Assembly: GCA_949987705.1 (NCBI GenBank)
Contig: OX465284.1
Span: 106,747,163 to 106,811,162 of the forward strand
Direction of reading: 5' to 3'
DNA: 64,000 bases
Origin: Thereva unica
Lineage: Eukaryota > Arthropoda > Insecta > Diptera > Therevidae
The number at the start of each line of letters is the position of its first letter. The first letter of the stretch is position 1. The notes beneath the pieces are model-generated. The model saw only the letters and a program-made list of their open reading frames with translations, had not been told where the DNA came from and made no database searches. Made by a program: the position numbers and the translations under genes. Of this stretch, positions 10,041-20,492 are shown piece by piece.

Positions 10041-12369
10041 ACTATTATAGAGAGTTCAGAAAGATGAAATCATAAACGCAATAAAAGTATTCAAGTTCAA
10101 CGAGCACCTTAAAAATAATAGCCCCCATTTAGTCAGTGCATGGATTGTAATAAAAAAGCATATCCCATGCCTCTCGCGTAAGTGGGCAATCCCATAAAGA
10201 ATAAAAACGTAATTTTAAGTAATAACAGTAAAAGATGAAACATATTTCCTTATTACATCCACAGTAATCCGCATTACAACAAATCTGTGTATACAAAATC
10301 CATATAAAATCCTGTAAAAAATCCACCATAGTTTGTGGGCAATTTCTTAATATTCATAATGCCCCTGAAAACGTAAATTTTACCTGAATCACCAAAAATT
10401 TGGTGGCATCCCCCCGGGCTGTGGTTGTCGCATATGTTTTCTAGCACTCAATTCGGAAGCCACAGAGCATAGCTGTCGGAATCCCTCATCCATGACCAAA
10501 AATATGCTCCTCCAAGGCAACATTACAGCACAGGTGTAGGGATCATTTAGCTTCCTGTCGTACCTGCCGCTATCTGGGGACATTTATCGCTAAGTGCGCT
10601 TCCAAATCGACTCAGTGTCCAATAATATCCCGTTGGTATCTGGAATGGGGGTAGGGAGTTCGTGTGCTGCCAGAAAAGAAGGGGGGAGGGTTTGTTTTTT
10701 TTTCTTTGAAGAGAATTCAAAATAGACTAGAAGGGAGTTCCGGAAAAGGGGGGGGGGAATGGAGGATACCTTTCCATTTCTATCCTTTCTAAAAAGGAGC
10801 CATAAAAATGATGGACGTTAAGTCGTAGCATTTCTCGCACAACGGGTGTTTGGATGTCATCACTGAATGTGTTTTTGGGGGGCCCGGCGAGAGGACAGGG
10901 GTAGTATGGGTGGTGAAAATTTAGGACGTGATGCGATTTTTATGTCAACAATCATTTTGACATCAAGGATTTTTCAGAAAGGATTTCTTTTGGAGTTGTT
11001 CTGGAGGATAGGAGTGGCGTTGGTAAAATATGTTTTTGATAATATTGCTATCAAGAAATATGACGAATACTTGGCGAGTTTGGCGTTTTTATTTTTATTT
11101 ATGCACATATGCCTGTGTGTATTCAATTGTATGGCTATGCTGTCTAATAATATGTATATTCATAACTCATAGCGTTGTCTGTTTACTTTCAGCACAAAAG
11201 GCGGCCTATGCATAGCACACCCACACAAAAACAAAATTATTACTTATAAATATGCAAACAGCTTCCGCTTTTTTTGGGGAATTTTATATATTATACAGGT
11301 TTTTTGTAACAAGCCATTATTTCGAACAATGGATGATGCCAGTAATATTGCTTCGTTTGGAATTTATATGACCAAATCAGGAGATCACGTCTAGCCATAA
11401 TTCGATTTCATGTAGTCGCCCCCATGGTGAAGCGCCACCTACCATCAAGGCTCGTACCAGTACACACAGCAGCATTGAATTTGTGAGGAAATTTCCTAAG
11501 CATTCAAGTCTCGTTCTTCTGCTTTGTTTGTATTTCATTTTACACTATTTTAGTTGAAATGGCCCAAGGGGCAAAGCTGTATAGCCTCGATTCTATATTA
11601 TAGTTTATTTTTTTTCTGTTTCGTTCCAACTATCACGAGAATTTCTGGCACGGGAAAAGTGTTGGTGGCAGCGGTGGGATAGCTGCAAAGTGTCGTTGGC
11701 TACACACATTCCTTAGAAACATCAAATGAAATTCCCTATCCTTTTTGCTGCCGCCCGCCCGCGCCGCCACACCAACAACCACCCCCTCCCCCCCATGAGA
11801 CCAAAGTAAAATCCTTGTTACGAGATATCCGAACAATCGGAATGAAGAACGCTGTGAAATAACAGCAGGACGTGCATTACATGACAATTAGGCAATATAC
11901 GTTTTGGTATACACTCTAGGTGATGAGTAGACTCTCTATAAGCGAGGACTTGTACTATGTGATATAGGTGAGTTCGTGTGTATGCGGGGGATACTATTTA
12001 GTGTGAACTGCATCTATTTGTATAATTAAGAGAGAGGAAAGTAGTCAATAAATTTAGGGATTTTGAAAGGACTTAAGGATTTATTTAAATGATGTTCAAT
12101 ACCTGAAACTGAACGGGAATAGTTTTATACACTGGGATTATCGATTTGTGCTATGGTGATGAATAATTCAGAATGTTTAGAGGGTTGATAGGGATTTGCG
12201 CTGGAGAGAGTTGTGATGCATCATTAGTTTTGGATTTAATCTATAATCTTTGATAAATATGCACAAGGATTTTCAATGGTTTTTGGAATGAGAAATATAT
12301 GTATATGTTAAATTTAAGCAGTTTTTGTAATTAACATTTTATTTTTCGTTTAAACTCAACAGCCTATCT
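10041..12369. other. no recognised gene (2.3 kb)
   Basis: Contains G/A-rich runs at 10680-10770, low-complexity C/G runs at 11755-11800, and open stretches of at most 101 codons (10867-11172, plus). None has a domain I recognise. No RT, transposase or exon signature was seen. Confidence 0.4.
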
Positions 12370-12795
12370 TACCCCGTTTATGACTTGGTTCAACCCAGGT
12401 TCAACCTAGATTCAACCCAGTCATAAACGGGGGTTGAGTTGAAACGGGATCCACTCAATCCAACTCAGCTTCCTACCTGGATGGAATTGATATTTCGTCT
12501 CATATAAGCGGGTTGAGTTGAAATTGGGCTGAGGTGACATTTGATTTGTTTGTTTACCATACGTGAAGTCCGCCTTCGACGCTAGTTTTGGATTCGGCGT
12601 TTTTGCGTTGGATTAATTCGATCATAATTTTTACGTATCTGTAAATGAGAATTTCTCACAAAAATTTGAGGTTATGTTTTCATTTCAGTTCAACTCTATT
12701 TCAACCCAAAGTGATCTTAAATCGACCTCATATACAGTGGTCGAAATTTCAACTCGACCTCGACTCAATTTTTCAACCAAGTCATAAACGGGGTA
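12370..12795. mobile_element. MITE with TA target site, uninterrupted copy
   Basis: The left end TACCCCGTTTATGACTTGGT and the right end AAGTCATAAACGGGGTA are inverted and TA-flanked. This is the same family as 668-1820. An extra copy of the terminus (AGTCATAAACGGGG) occurs internally at about 12412-12427, beside tandem TTCAACC motifs. It has no coding capacity. Confidence 0.8.
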
Positions 12796-13139
12796 ACTGA
12801 GAGGGTTATTGCACAGCTCTCAGGTTAGTATTGGGTCACATAGGAAATAATCCCATCATTGAGGCCGATTTGGACCTGGTCTCTATCAATCTGCATGAAA
12901 CGATCGTGACAGCCTTCAAAGTAGCTGTCCTGCAAAACCACCAAGTAGGAACTGAAAGGTTGTATGGTGGAACAATGATTTCTTCATCAGTTAAAGGGAC
13001 TAACGTCTCGGGAAGCTGGGACCTCTAAAATAGAACCCTTACGGATTACAAAAAAAAAAGAGTTAAAGATATCGAATCAACTTCTGTGAATAGATTGACA
13101 AGCTTCCAGCACCCATGAGTTAACCCAAAGTTTTGTCTA

Positions 13140-13750
13140 AGGCTCACTGAAATGGCATTGTCCCTCTCAAGACTACTGAAGGGTACTTTACGAAGAACAT
13201 CAGGGATATCATGGAGCTATTAATGAGCACTCATTTTCCGCGTTCTTAAGTAACGGACCCTAGTTTGGTCTTGAAACCTAACACTGGATCGGATGTAGTT
13301 CTTGCTCTCTTGTCCTCCAATAGGAACAAAAGATCTGGCAAAATGATTTTCACTGCGGGTAAGATCGAATGGGCCCTTAATACCTTCAACAAGTTCAAGG
13401 CTGCACCCCACATCTTCCCGGTTCTTCCTCAGAGGGGCGTGGAAGACACCCTACCAATCCCCCGCTACGATTATCCCGGAGTAGCTTGGCGTTGGCCCAT
13501 ATTTTGAGATGCTGTACAGAGGCTAGGGTAGTGTTTATCTGTACATGAGGGAGAAGATCGTTTAAAGAAGCAGCTCCCGCGAAAATAAAGTAGAAGGTTT
13601 TTAGCCGTGCATATTTGATGGGGTTTTAGAGCAAACCCCTTCCACTACTTGCAATTTGCGTACCGGCCAGACGAATCTACGGAGACTGCCATTCACGTGT
13701 TAGTGAGAAATATCGAAAGGTACCTGAGAGACAAGCAGTCGTATTACCTC
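13140..13750 (+). pseudogene. LINE family C (R1-like) RT remnant
   Basis: Pieces in different plus-strand frames are readable: KIEWALNTFNKFKAA with IFPVLPQRGVE (about 13364-13440), matching the 'KxxWAIxxFxPYKSPGxDGIFPxLLQxG' region of many insect RTs. At 13652-13740 comes QFAYRPDESTETAIHVLV, matching the 'QHAYRxGRSTETALHxLV' block. The segment is broken by stops and then cut by the family A LINE at about 13750. The upstream DNA from 12800 probably belongs to the same relic but is too decayed to show it. Confidence 0.7.
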
Positions 13751-15511
13751 AACGAGTGTAACTTGGTAACTTCCATTAAGAAGAATTTTACCTCTTCCTC
13801 AACCCCTCCATTCATTAATGGAAAGGAGGTGATAACAGAAAGCAAATCCAAGGCCGATTTACTGGCACCTCTGTTCGCCTCAAATTCTTCATTACCTCAA
13901 GCTGATACGTCACCACCGGTCCTCGATCGCAACGCCCATTCAATGGACGGAATTTTCTTCAGGACACGAGAGGTGTATAAATGTCTCAAAGAACTTGACG
14001 TCAATAAATCCACTGGCCCCGATAATATTCCCCCTATGGTACTCAAAAAGTGTGCCTCACCTTTGGCTAAACCTCTGCGCAAACTCTTTGCCTTGTCATA
14101 TTTCTCCGGAGTTTATCCCAACTCTTGGAAACTAGCTCATGTTCAGCCCATTCCCAAAAAAGGTGAAGCCAGCGACCCTTTAAACTACCGCCCAATAGCA
14201 TTAACTTCCGTTCTCTCCAAAGTTATGGAGACAATAATCAATCGAAGGTTGATGAAATATCTAGAATCTAACCAAATTATTCACGACAGGCAGTATGGCT
14301 TTAGACCAAAACGGTCTACTGGCGACCTTCTTGTATGCCTGACTGAACACATCAACCAAAGCATCCATGCCTTCGGTGAGTCTGGTCTGGTTGCTCTAGA
14401 TATCTCCAAGGCCTTTGACAGAGTATGGCATCCCGCTCTGCTGTCGAAACTCCAAGCTATTGGTATCGACTCAGTTCTAAGGAACTGGATTGAGAGCTTT
14501 CTTTCTGGCCGTTCAATCAAGGTAGTATTGGATGGCGTCGAATCCAACCCTCATTCCATTTCGGCCGGCGTTCCTCAAGGGGCGATTCTCTCACCTACTC
14601 TCTTTCTTATATTTATTAATGATCTGCTCTCAATCCCCTCCAATCCACTTCATAGTTTTGCCGATGACGGTACTTTGCGTTACTCATACCCCTTCGACAA
14701 CACAGGACAAGTAAGTGCCAGACCTTGTCTCTTAGAACGCGAACTCATGTCCAACTCTCTTAACGCGGACATTAAACTCATTCTTGATTGGGGCCGCAAG
14801 AATCGCGTCGAGTTCAATGAAACCAAAACCAAGTACTGTCTATTCTCCACTAAAACCTGCACCAACCTTCCCTCCATTTCAGTGGGCGAGGATAATATAA
14901 CAGCTGACCCATATCTTAACATCCTCGGCGTGACTCTATCCAACGATTTGCGATGGAATAATCACATACTCCAAGTCACCAAACAAGCGTATCAATGCCT
15001 CGGCTTCCTTAAGAGATGCAAGTTTCTCCTTCATCCAACTGCCTTGGCTACAATATACAAGTCCTACATTCGGCCACGCCTTGAATACAACTCGTATATC
15101 TGGGCAGGCGCCCCTAAAACCACCTTGGCTTGGCTAGACAAAGTGCAAAACCGCGCCATCAAACTCATTGGCGATAGCACTCTTTGCATTGATCCTCTAA
15201 GCCACCGTAGGAATGTAGCAGCGCTCAGCAAGTTTTACCGCTATTTTCATAGCGACTGCTCCACTGAAATCAAAAACATCCTGCCTACACGGCAATTTTT
15301 CTCCCGCAACACAAGACTAGCCAACTCGGCTCACCCCTTCACCCTTCAGCCCTCCCCTTCACGCACATTACGTTTTAGCAGTTCGTTTATAAATAGAACA
15401 ACTCGATTGTGGAACTCTCTTCCGCAGTCGGTGTTTCCGAGCTCATATAACATCTCAGAGTTCAAACGCAAGGTTCATCGACATCTACTCATGCACCCTC
15501 CAGACCCCTAA
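13649..15511 (+). CDS. reverse transcriptase of LINE family A, 5'-truncated, fused in frame to a piece of another LINE (620 aa)
   Basis: Residues 1 to about 34 belong to the disrupted family C element (QFAYRPDESTETAIHVLV). Family A sequence follows from about residue 35. RT landmarks are visible in order: NKSTGPDNIPP, VQPIPKKGEASDPLNYRPIA, QYGFRPKRSTGDL, the first catalytic Asp D251 in ALDISKAFDRVWH, the SAGVPQGAILSPTLFLIFIN block, and the active-site FADD at 337-340. The thumb and C-terminal region then run to a stop at 15509-15511. The N-terminal endonuclease and ORF1 are absent, so the copy is not autonomous, but the whole RT domain is uninterrupted. FADD replaces the commoner YADD. It resembles Jockey-superfamily LINEs. 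No host function is implied. Confidence 0.85.
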   Translation: MQFAYRPDESTETAIHVLVRNIERYLRDKQSYYLNECNLVTSIKKNFTSSSTPPFINGKEVITESKSKADLLAPLFASNSSLPQADTSPPVLDRNAHSMDGIFFRTREVYKCLKELDVNKSTGPDNIPPMVLKKCASPLAKPLRKLFALSYFSGVYPNSWKLAHVQPIPKKGEASDPLNYRPIALTSVLSKVMETIINRRLMKYLESNQIIHDRQYGFRPKRSTGDLLVCLTEHINQSIHAFGESGLVALDISKAFDRVWHPALLSKLQAIGIDSVLRNWIESFLSGRSIKVVLDGVESNPHSISAGVPQGAILSPTLFLIFINDLLSIPSNPLHSFADDGTLRYSYPFDNTGQVSARPCLLERELMSNSLNADIKLILDWGRKNRVEFNETKTKYCLFSTKTCTNLPSISVGEDNITADPYLNILGVTLSNDLRWNNHILQVTKQAYQCLGFLKRCKFLLHPTALATIYKSYIRPRLEYNSYIWAGAPKTTLAWLDKVQNRAIKLIGDSTLCIDPLSHRRNVAALSKFYRYFHSDCSTEIKNILPTRQFFSRNTRLANSAHPFTLQPSPSRTLRFSSSFINRTTRLWNSLPQSVFPSSYNISEFKRKVHRHLLMHPPDP

Positions 15512-15641
15512 CCTATCCTATCTCATCTTTCCTTCAGATCAAGCTTACTACTATACATTGTACCATGACTTGTAAGACATGACGGACTAGTAGTACAAAG
15601 GGTGACTCCTAAGCTTCATCTTGCCACAAAAAAAAAAAAAA
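13751..15641 (+). mobile_element. LINE family A, best copy in the window (5'-truncated, poly(A) tailed)
   Basis: Runs from the junction with the family C relic to an A run at 15628-15641. After the stop codon the 3'UTR has CTATCC repeats, AAGCTTACTACTATACATTG, ACCATGACTT, AGTACAAAGGGTGACTCC and then poly(A). A candidate target duplication is AGTCGTATTACCTC at 13737-13750 against AGTGGTCTTATTACCTC at 15641-15657, with a 3-nt indel, so it is weak. Other copies in the window: 8964, 23197, 30188, 32060, 36125-38300 and 47155. Confidence 0.8.
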
Positions 15642-18215
15642 GTGGTCTTATTACCTCTAAGTAGTAAAGCTATGAGGATACTGGCGCAGTGACGTCATCG
15701 GTTGTAGGCTCAGGTGTGAGCTTTATTCGGAACAAGAACCTCTGTGATAAGCTTTTTTGTTGAGCTTTGGCGCTACGTGTGTGAAGCCCTGTCTGGTTTC
15801 GTCTGGTCAACCTGGCCCGATATACGATACCTTAAGACGTCACGATTGCTGCTTCAAAACTGCGTACCTCAGCGCTAATTGGGCTCCAGCCAGTCCAGTA
15901 TAGATGGCACTGTTTCAGTTTTTCAACCAGAAAACCACAGAAGTTTTTCACCGATGGCATCACAAGTCTACCCGAACAATGGCCAAACATTGTCGGTACA
16001 TTTTGTTTAAATAAATTAATTTTCACACTATAAGAAACCTAGTTGCATTTTATGAAAAAAACCCCACGAACTTTTCCCCAGGACTTCTATATTGAAGATC
16101 CTTGTAAAACAATTACAATGACACAATGCCAGTACGTATACCCAATTAACTCCTTCGCTACTCCTAGAGCACCAATTAACCATCGGATTACGTTCAAAGA
16201 AGTGGCATGAATAGCGGATGATGACTGGACAACGCCCCCATTACAGAAATATTACCAGCAGGCTCAAGTGGGGCCATCATCAATAAGATTTGTGCCCATC
16301 GATGTACAAGAAGTGGTCCTTGTCCTTCCTTGTTCATGTTCTTACTTGAAACGATAAGGATGTACCAACTGGATTTGTCCTAGATGGTCGTGTGCTGCCG
16401 CCGCCAACACTTCTCGTTCGTTTGGTTTAATAGCGTTGGCTTTAGCTGATTATGGGATGCTGAGGCTATGTGTAGGACGCCGTACCATTTCTGTTGTATT
16501 AGTGTATATACAATAATATAAATATAGTGAAAATTAAAGTCCTCAAAAGGATCGTTTCCGGGCGACTTAATACCGTCGTTTTCCACCCGCGCCCTCCAAA
16601 TGTCTGGTGGAATGTATGTAAAGTGGATTTTTGTCTTTCATCTTTTTATATATGTAAGCCGCTTCCATATACTCCCATGTCATTCACACATCTTGAGGTA
16701 GTAGCACTTGGCCCATTTACAGGAGATCTCAAGGATACCGAAGCGATGTGATAAGGCGTTTACTTGCCATATATTCCTTACGCATACCGAGCGCTTCGTA
16801 ACCGGAGTCCTTCCTCGTTCTACCCCCTCTCTATTTTTCCAAAAGGATTTACCATAAGCCAGACAATGTCTCACAAATCGATTTTCGTCTTTTCACGTGT
16901 GGAGGAATATGATGATTTCTCTAGAGATTCGGAAGCCACCGCCAGGACCTCTGGAGAACACTCTAGTGTAATTGAAATTTTGGAGACGATAGTACAGGGA
17001 TGCGATAGGATATTTGTGATTTTTTTTTTTGTTGGTTGTTCGTGTGCGCCAAAAAAATATATACTAAAAAAAAAAATACTGAATCGATCCCTTTGCCATC
17101 GTAGACGAACCGCAGGCTGTTTGAAAAAGTTCTAAAGAATTCATTACGATATTCAACAGGGCAAACATTGGAGGACGAGAGAGCGAGATGTGGCTTGACG
17201 TTGTTGCTTTATGTGCGTCGTTTCCTTTGGTGTTTTCTTTGTATCCAAGCATCTGTTTTAGGAGAAATAAACTGCGACGTTTATCCTTGCAGATAAATAG
17301 CTTATGTTGCTGCGTAAAACATATTCAGTTTATTGCGGATCATCAACGTTCACAACAATATATTTATATGTATATCGTACAAGGAGCGAGAAAAAACGTG
17401 TATTTTCTATTCAAGAGGCACGCGCTTGAGGATATGGCGAAGTTGTTGAACTTTGATTTTCTTTTTTTCAATTTAGTTCGGCGGATATATGGAGGAGATA
17501 TGGTAGAGTTCAATGGAGACGCAGAGTTTGTGGGTTTTTTAATCTTATGGAGAGACCAATTCAAAGTAATTGTAATTGATAAAAGCGTAATTTAAGGTAT
17601 TGGTATATGATTTTAATGAGATTTAGACAGTATGTTTAGATACAAGATTATAAGCAATTTAAGATGTCTTAACAAAGGCGCAGAAATGTATTTTGTTACA
17701 TTTATGTGGGATTCAAAATGAACGCAACCCACATACTGTTCTCAACACGAGAATCCCTCTACAAACTGACAAGATCACGTTGACAGCTCTCTGAAGTCAA
17801 GTTAAAATAAACCTTTGGACAGTTAACCAGAGACCGCCTTTTTGTATTAAGTAGAAACGCAACTCTAGGTTAAGTAGAAACGCAACTCTTGTGTTTGTTA
17901 TAATATTGTTATTTCGCTAAATAAAATAAATTTGTCACATAATTTTATAATTTCTCGCATTTTTTTTATTTTAGGTTAACAGTAAGACATTTTGTCACGT
18001 TTCGCAAGCAAATGGCGTCAATTGCTGACTTATTTACGAACTTCTTTCCACTGATCACAGCGACACCACTAAACACTCGTTTGACAGGTGACAGCTCGAG
18101 TGTAACTTTGAGTGACATCGAAATAGGTGTAAAAGACATAAAGTTGTTTTCGCTTTTGAAAATGGAGAAAAATAATCAAAAGTGGCGGATATTTTAGGAT
18201 ATTATTACGACAAAA
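15642..18215. other. no recognised gene (2.6 kb)
   Basis: Open stretches up to 135 codons (17188-17595 plus, 16764-17135 plus) have no recognisable domain. A 19-bp direct duplication TAAGTAGAAACGCAACTCT lies at 17848-17866 and 17871-17889. Nothing else is structured. Confidence 0.4.
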
Positions 18216-18440
18216 GGAAGGCTTGCGAATTCTTCGGGGCACGGAAATGGTACACGTCGTTCTGTTAATTTTAGTGTGAAAGATGAGTCATGCTCTGGTC
18301 ATTCAGCTGATGAGAAAGCCGATGAAATTCTTACAATAATTCAGCAAGATTGGCATGTCAACAATATCAATATTGGTATGGAGCTAGGAGTTGATCACAA
18401 ACTGTGTTGGACCATGTACACAAAGCTGGATATAGTTGTA
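18216..18440 (+). pseudogene. mariner transposase fragment (N-terminal helix-turn-helix region)
   Basis: The frame from about 18260 reads SVKDESCSGHSADEKADEIL, then IIQQDWHVNNINIGMELGVD and a HKLCW-type continuation. This corresponds to the region of mariner transposases where 'DxPRSGRP', an alternating helix segment and 'ELGxxHxTVxxxL' are conserved. The upstream piece KACEFFGARKWY lies in a shifted frame. The catalytic core is missing; adjoining DNA from 18480 is LINE-derived. Confidence 0.7.
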
Positions 18441-18482
18441 ACTTCTCCGTTATCGCCTTCGACACGAGACAGTTAAACAAAG

Positions 18483-18800
18483 ATGCGATCAACAGAGGAA
18501 GAAGAACTACAAAAACGTCGATTACGGTGGTTTGGACATGTTTTCCGAATGGATGATAACCGCTTGATTCGTAAACTTCTTTGTCGAGAGCGTTCCGCAG
18601 ACTGGAGTATTCAGCGATCAGCACCGGAGAAAACCTGGCTAAAGAATATCGAGGGTGACTTAAAGAATCAAGAATTATCAGTTATCGAGGCTCAAGTCGT
18701 CGCTAAAAATCGTGGAGAATGGAAACGAATCGCGAATGGAGTTGGAATCCTGGCGGCACCGACAGCAGCGTATACGTTGCGGGGATATCCCACTCAGACC
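18483..18800 (+). pseudogene. C-terminal fragment of an EN-RT LINE protein
   Basis: Residues EELQKRRLRWFGHVFRMDD and DNRLIRKLLCRE match the 'RRLRWxGHVxRM' block near the C-terminus of EN-RT LINE proteins. Next come WLKNIEGDLKNQELS and the VVAKNRGEWKRI region, equivalent to the usual 'W..DVE.DL...G......A.DR..W' tail. It is about 100 codons with no RT core and directly abuts the mariner scrap. Confidence 0.7.
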
Positions 18801-18860
18801 GCCACCTAACGGACCAAAGAAGAAGGAGAAGAAGAACAGGCTAATTGCGAAGAGGCCAGA
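18752..18860 (+). repeat. imperfect duplication, copy 1
   Basis: GGCACCGACAGCAGCGTAT followed by a GTTGCGGGG motif, then an AACGGACCAAAGAAGAAGG stretch. The same order recurs 412 bp downstream at 19164-19255. Confidence 0.7.
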
Positions 18861-19163
18861 CAATGCTAGATATATCCTCTCCCCTCTCCCAACCGAAGCT
18901 TTAGATTCTAATCCGAAGCCCCCCTCCCCCATCTCTCTAAGCCAGTTGCTTCGACAGAAGCAGGCCCCTCAACTGGCAACCCAACACCCAAGCGTCAGAA
19001 GTCCCTTGTGGAACCGAATCTGCCAGAAAAGTAACAATCTACTTCCTCCTACTACTAAGACCTATAACTCCGCCGTCTCTTGGTCCCAAGTCCAGGATTT
19101 GAAAAGAGAAGAGTAACTGCCAAATTGACCAGAGTCGGAAAACCGAAGAAACATTTTTTAAAG
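18801..19163. other. no recognised gene
   Basis: Between the two duplicated blocks. The plus frame 18712-19116 is rich in Pro, Ser and Lys and could be part of an ORF1/gag-like retroelement protein. There is no zinc knuckle or other landmark to support this. Confidence 0.25.
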
Positions 19164-19255
19164 CGGCACCGACAGCAGCGTATCCGTTGCGGGGCGTCCC
19201 TACAGGACAACGGATCAAAGAAAGAAAAAAGACCTATAGCCAAGTGCTTGAAATT
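19164..19255 (+). repeat. imperfect duplication, copy 2
   Basis: GCACCGACAGCAGCGTATCC and GTTGCGGGG are followed by AACGGATCAAAGAAAGAAAA, matching 18752-18860. The region then runs into an open frame at 19187-19438 (a DGTILPDKWRKIEARLADQR stretch) that resembles no family I can name. Confidence 0.7.
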
Positions 19256-19511
19256 CAAATCATGATCGCCAATATCGACGACAGCGTTCCAGACGGCACC
19301 ATTCTGCCTGATAAATGGAGGAAAATTGAGGCCAGGCTCGCCGATCAGAGATTTGTCGAAGCTACATGCGTCATAGTGGAAGAATACGAAAATGAAGGAT
19401 CCGAAAGGGGACGACCGAGCGGTTACACTGGTTATTAGCAAGGAGTCTACCTCCTTCCACACCAAACAAATGCGACGAGTAGCTAAACTCAACTCAACTT
19501 AGAACATCTAC

Positions 19512-19592
19512 GATAGGCCCCTGTACTGAAATCGTAATGCGACTGAACGATCACTTTCTTCAGCTCAAACGACTTGTTAGGGGTCTATGATT
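19512..19592 (-). repeat. fragment of a small palindromic MITE family
   Basis: GGCCCCTGTACTGAAATCG and CTCAAACGACTTGTTAGGGG match the units at 44205-44400 (CGACTTTTAGCACAGGGGCC, CAAACGACTTGTCACGG). Only one unit is present here. Confidence 0.55.
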
Positions 19593-20312
19593 ACGAACCC
19601 GGAAATCCCTAGTTGGTCGAGATCACTATGGCAGTGATACGTTGTTCAACAAGACTTTGCTGTCTGCCCTGACTGCCTGGCTTACAAATAGGAGTTATGG
19701 GTATGTAGTAGAACAGACCAATAGAGCAATAGACTGGCCGCGGTTAATTTCGACTCAAAACATCACCAAAAGAAGCAGAAGATTAAGTTAGCTCATAAGA
19801 GTAGACCCACGATTTCTGCAAGCTCCAGAAAATAGCTACTACATCGCAAGGACCGAGAGCCCTGTGTCGAGCCCATCTGAATGGTTGTGGTCAGTCGGCT
19901 CTCCAGTGGAATGGGTACTCTAGAATAGATATCGTCACCACGCTACGGGCTTAGAGTGTCTCTACCTTTGAAGTAATTGAGGAGAGATACCTTCCAAATT
20001 TAAAAGGATCACCTTATTGGCTTCGAAAGCAGAAGAGCAGGACAAAACCAGGCGATAGAGTCAATGTTATACAATAAACATTGACAGAAGAAGTTGTAAC
20101 GAAACAAGCCGCTGTAAATAATAAACCCAACGGCACCACCGCTGTTAACAAAAACAAGACACAACCGCTAAATAAGTTGCTGACATTACCAAAACAGAAC
20201 AGCGCAGCGCAGCAAGGCACCAATATAACAGGCCGGTGCCTGGCTGCGAAAGTGTGTCGTGATCAGACAGTGGAAGAGGTGATTCCTCTGCCTGATAACT
20301 GGACAGAGCCAT
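19593..20312. other. no recognised gene; possible LTR-element 3' remnant
   Basis: The plus frame 20081-20314 has a Thr/Lys/Asn-rich composition and ends VIPLPDNWTEP. The DNA after the tandem repeat contains AATAAAA at about 20564, the usual place for an LTR polyadenylation signal. No RT, integrase or primer site is visible, so an LTR origin is only a guess. Confidence 0.2.
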
Positions 20313-20492
20313 AGGAGAGTTGATCGTATGGTTCATGTACAGACGACCGATACCTTTTCAAACCACGGAGAGTTGATCCAGTGGTACCGAAAGACCAATA
20401 CATTTACAAGCCACGGAGAGTTGATCCAGTGGCGCCGACCGACCAATACGTTTACCGGCCACGGAGAGTTGATCCAGTGGCGCCGACCGACT
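20313..20492. repeat. 48-bp tandem repeat, three good units plus a divergent first unit
   Basis: CCACGGAGAGTTGATCCAGT starts at 20363, 20411 and 20459, an exact 48-bp period. A diverged unit with an AGGAGAGTTGATC core starts near 20310. Because 48 is a multiple of three, the array is open on both strands and gives 16-residue protein repeats either way (HGELIQW on plus, SAPLDQLSV on minus). Confidence 0.9.

Noticed and set aside
20313..20492. CRISPR array
   Set aside because: Units are contiguous tandem repeats with no variable spacers and the genome is eukaryotic.
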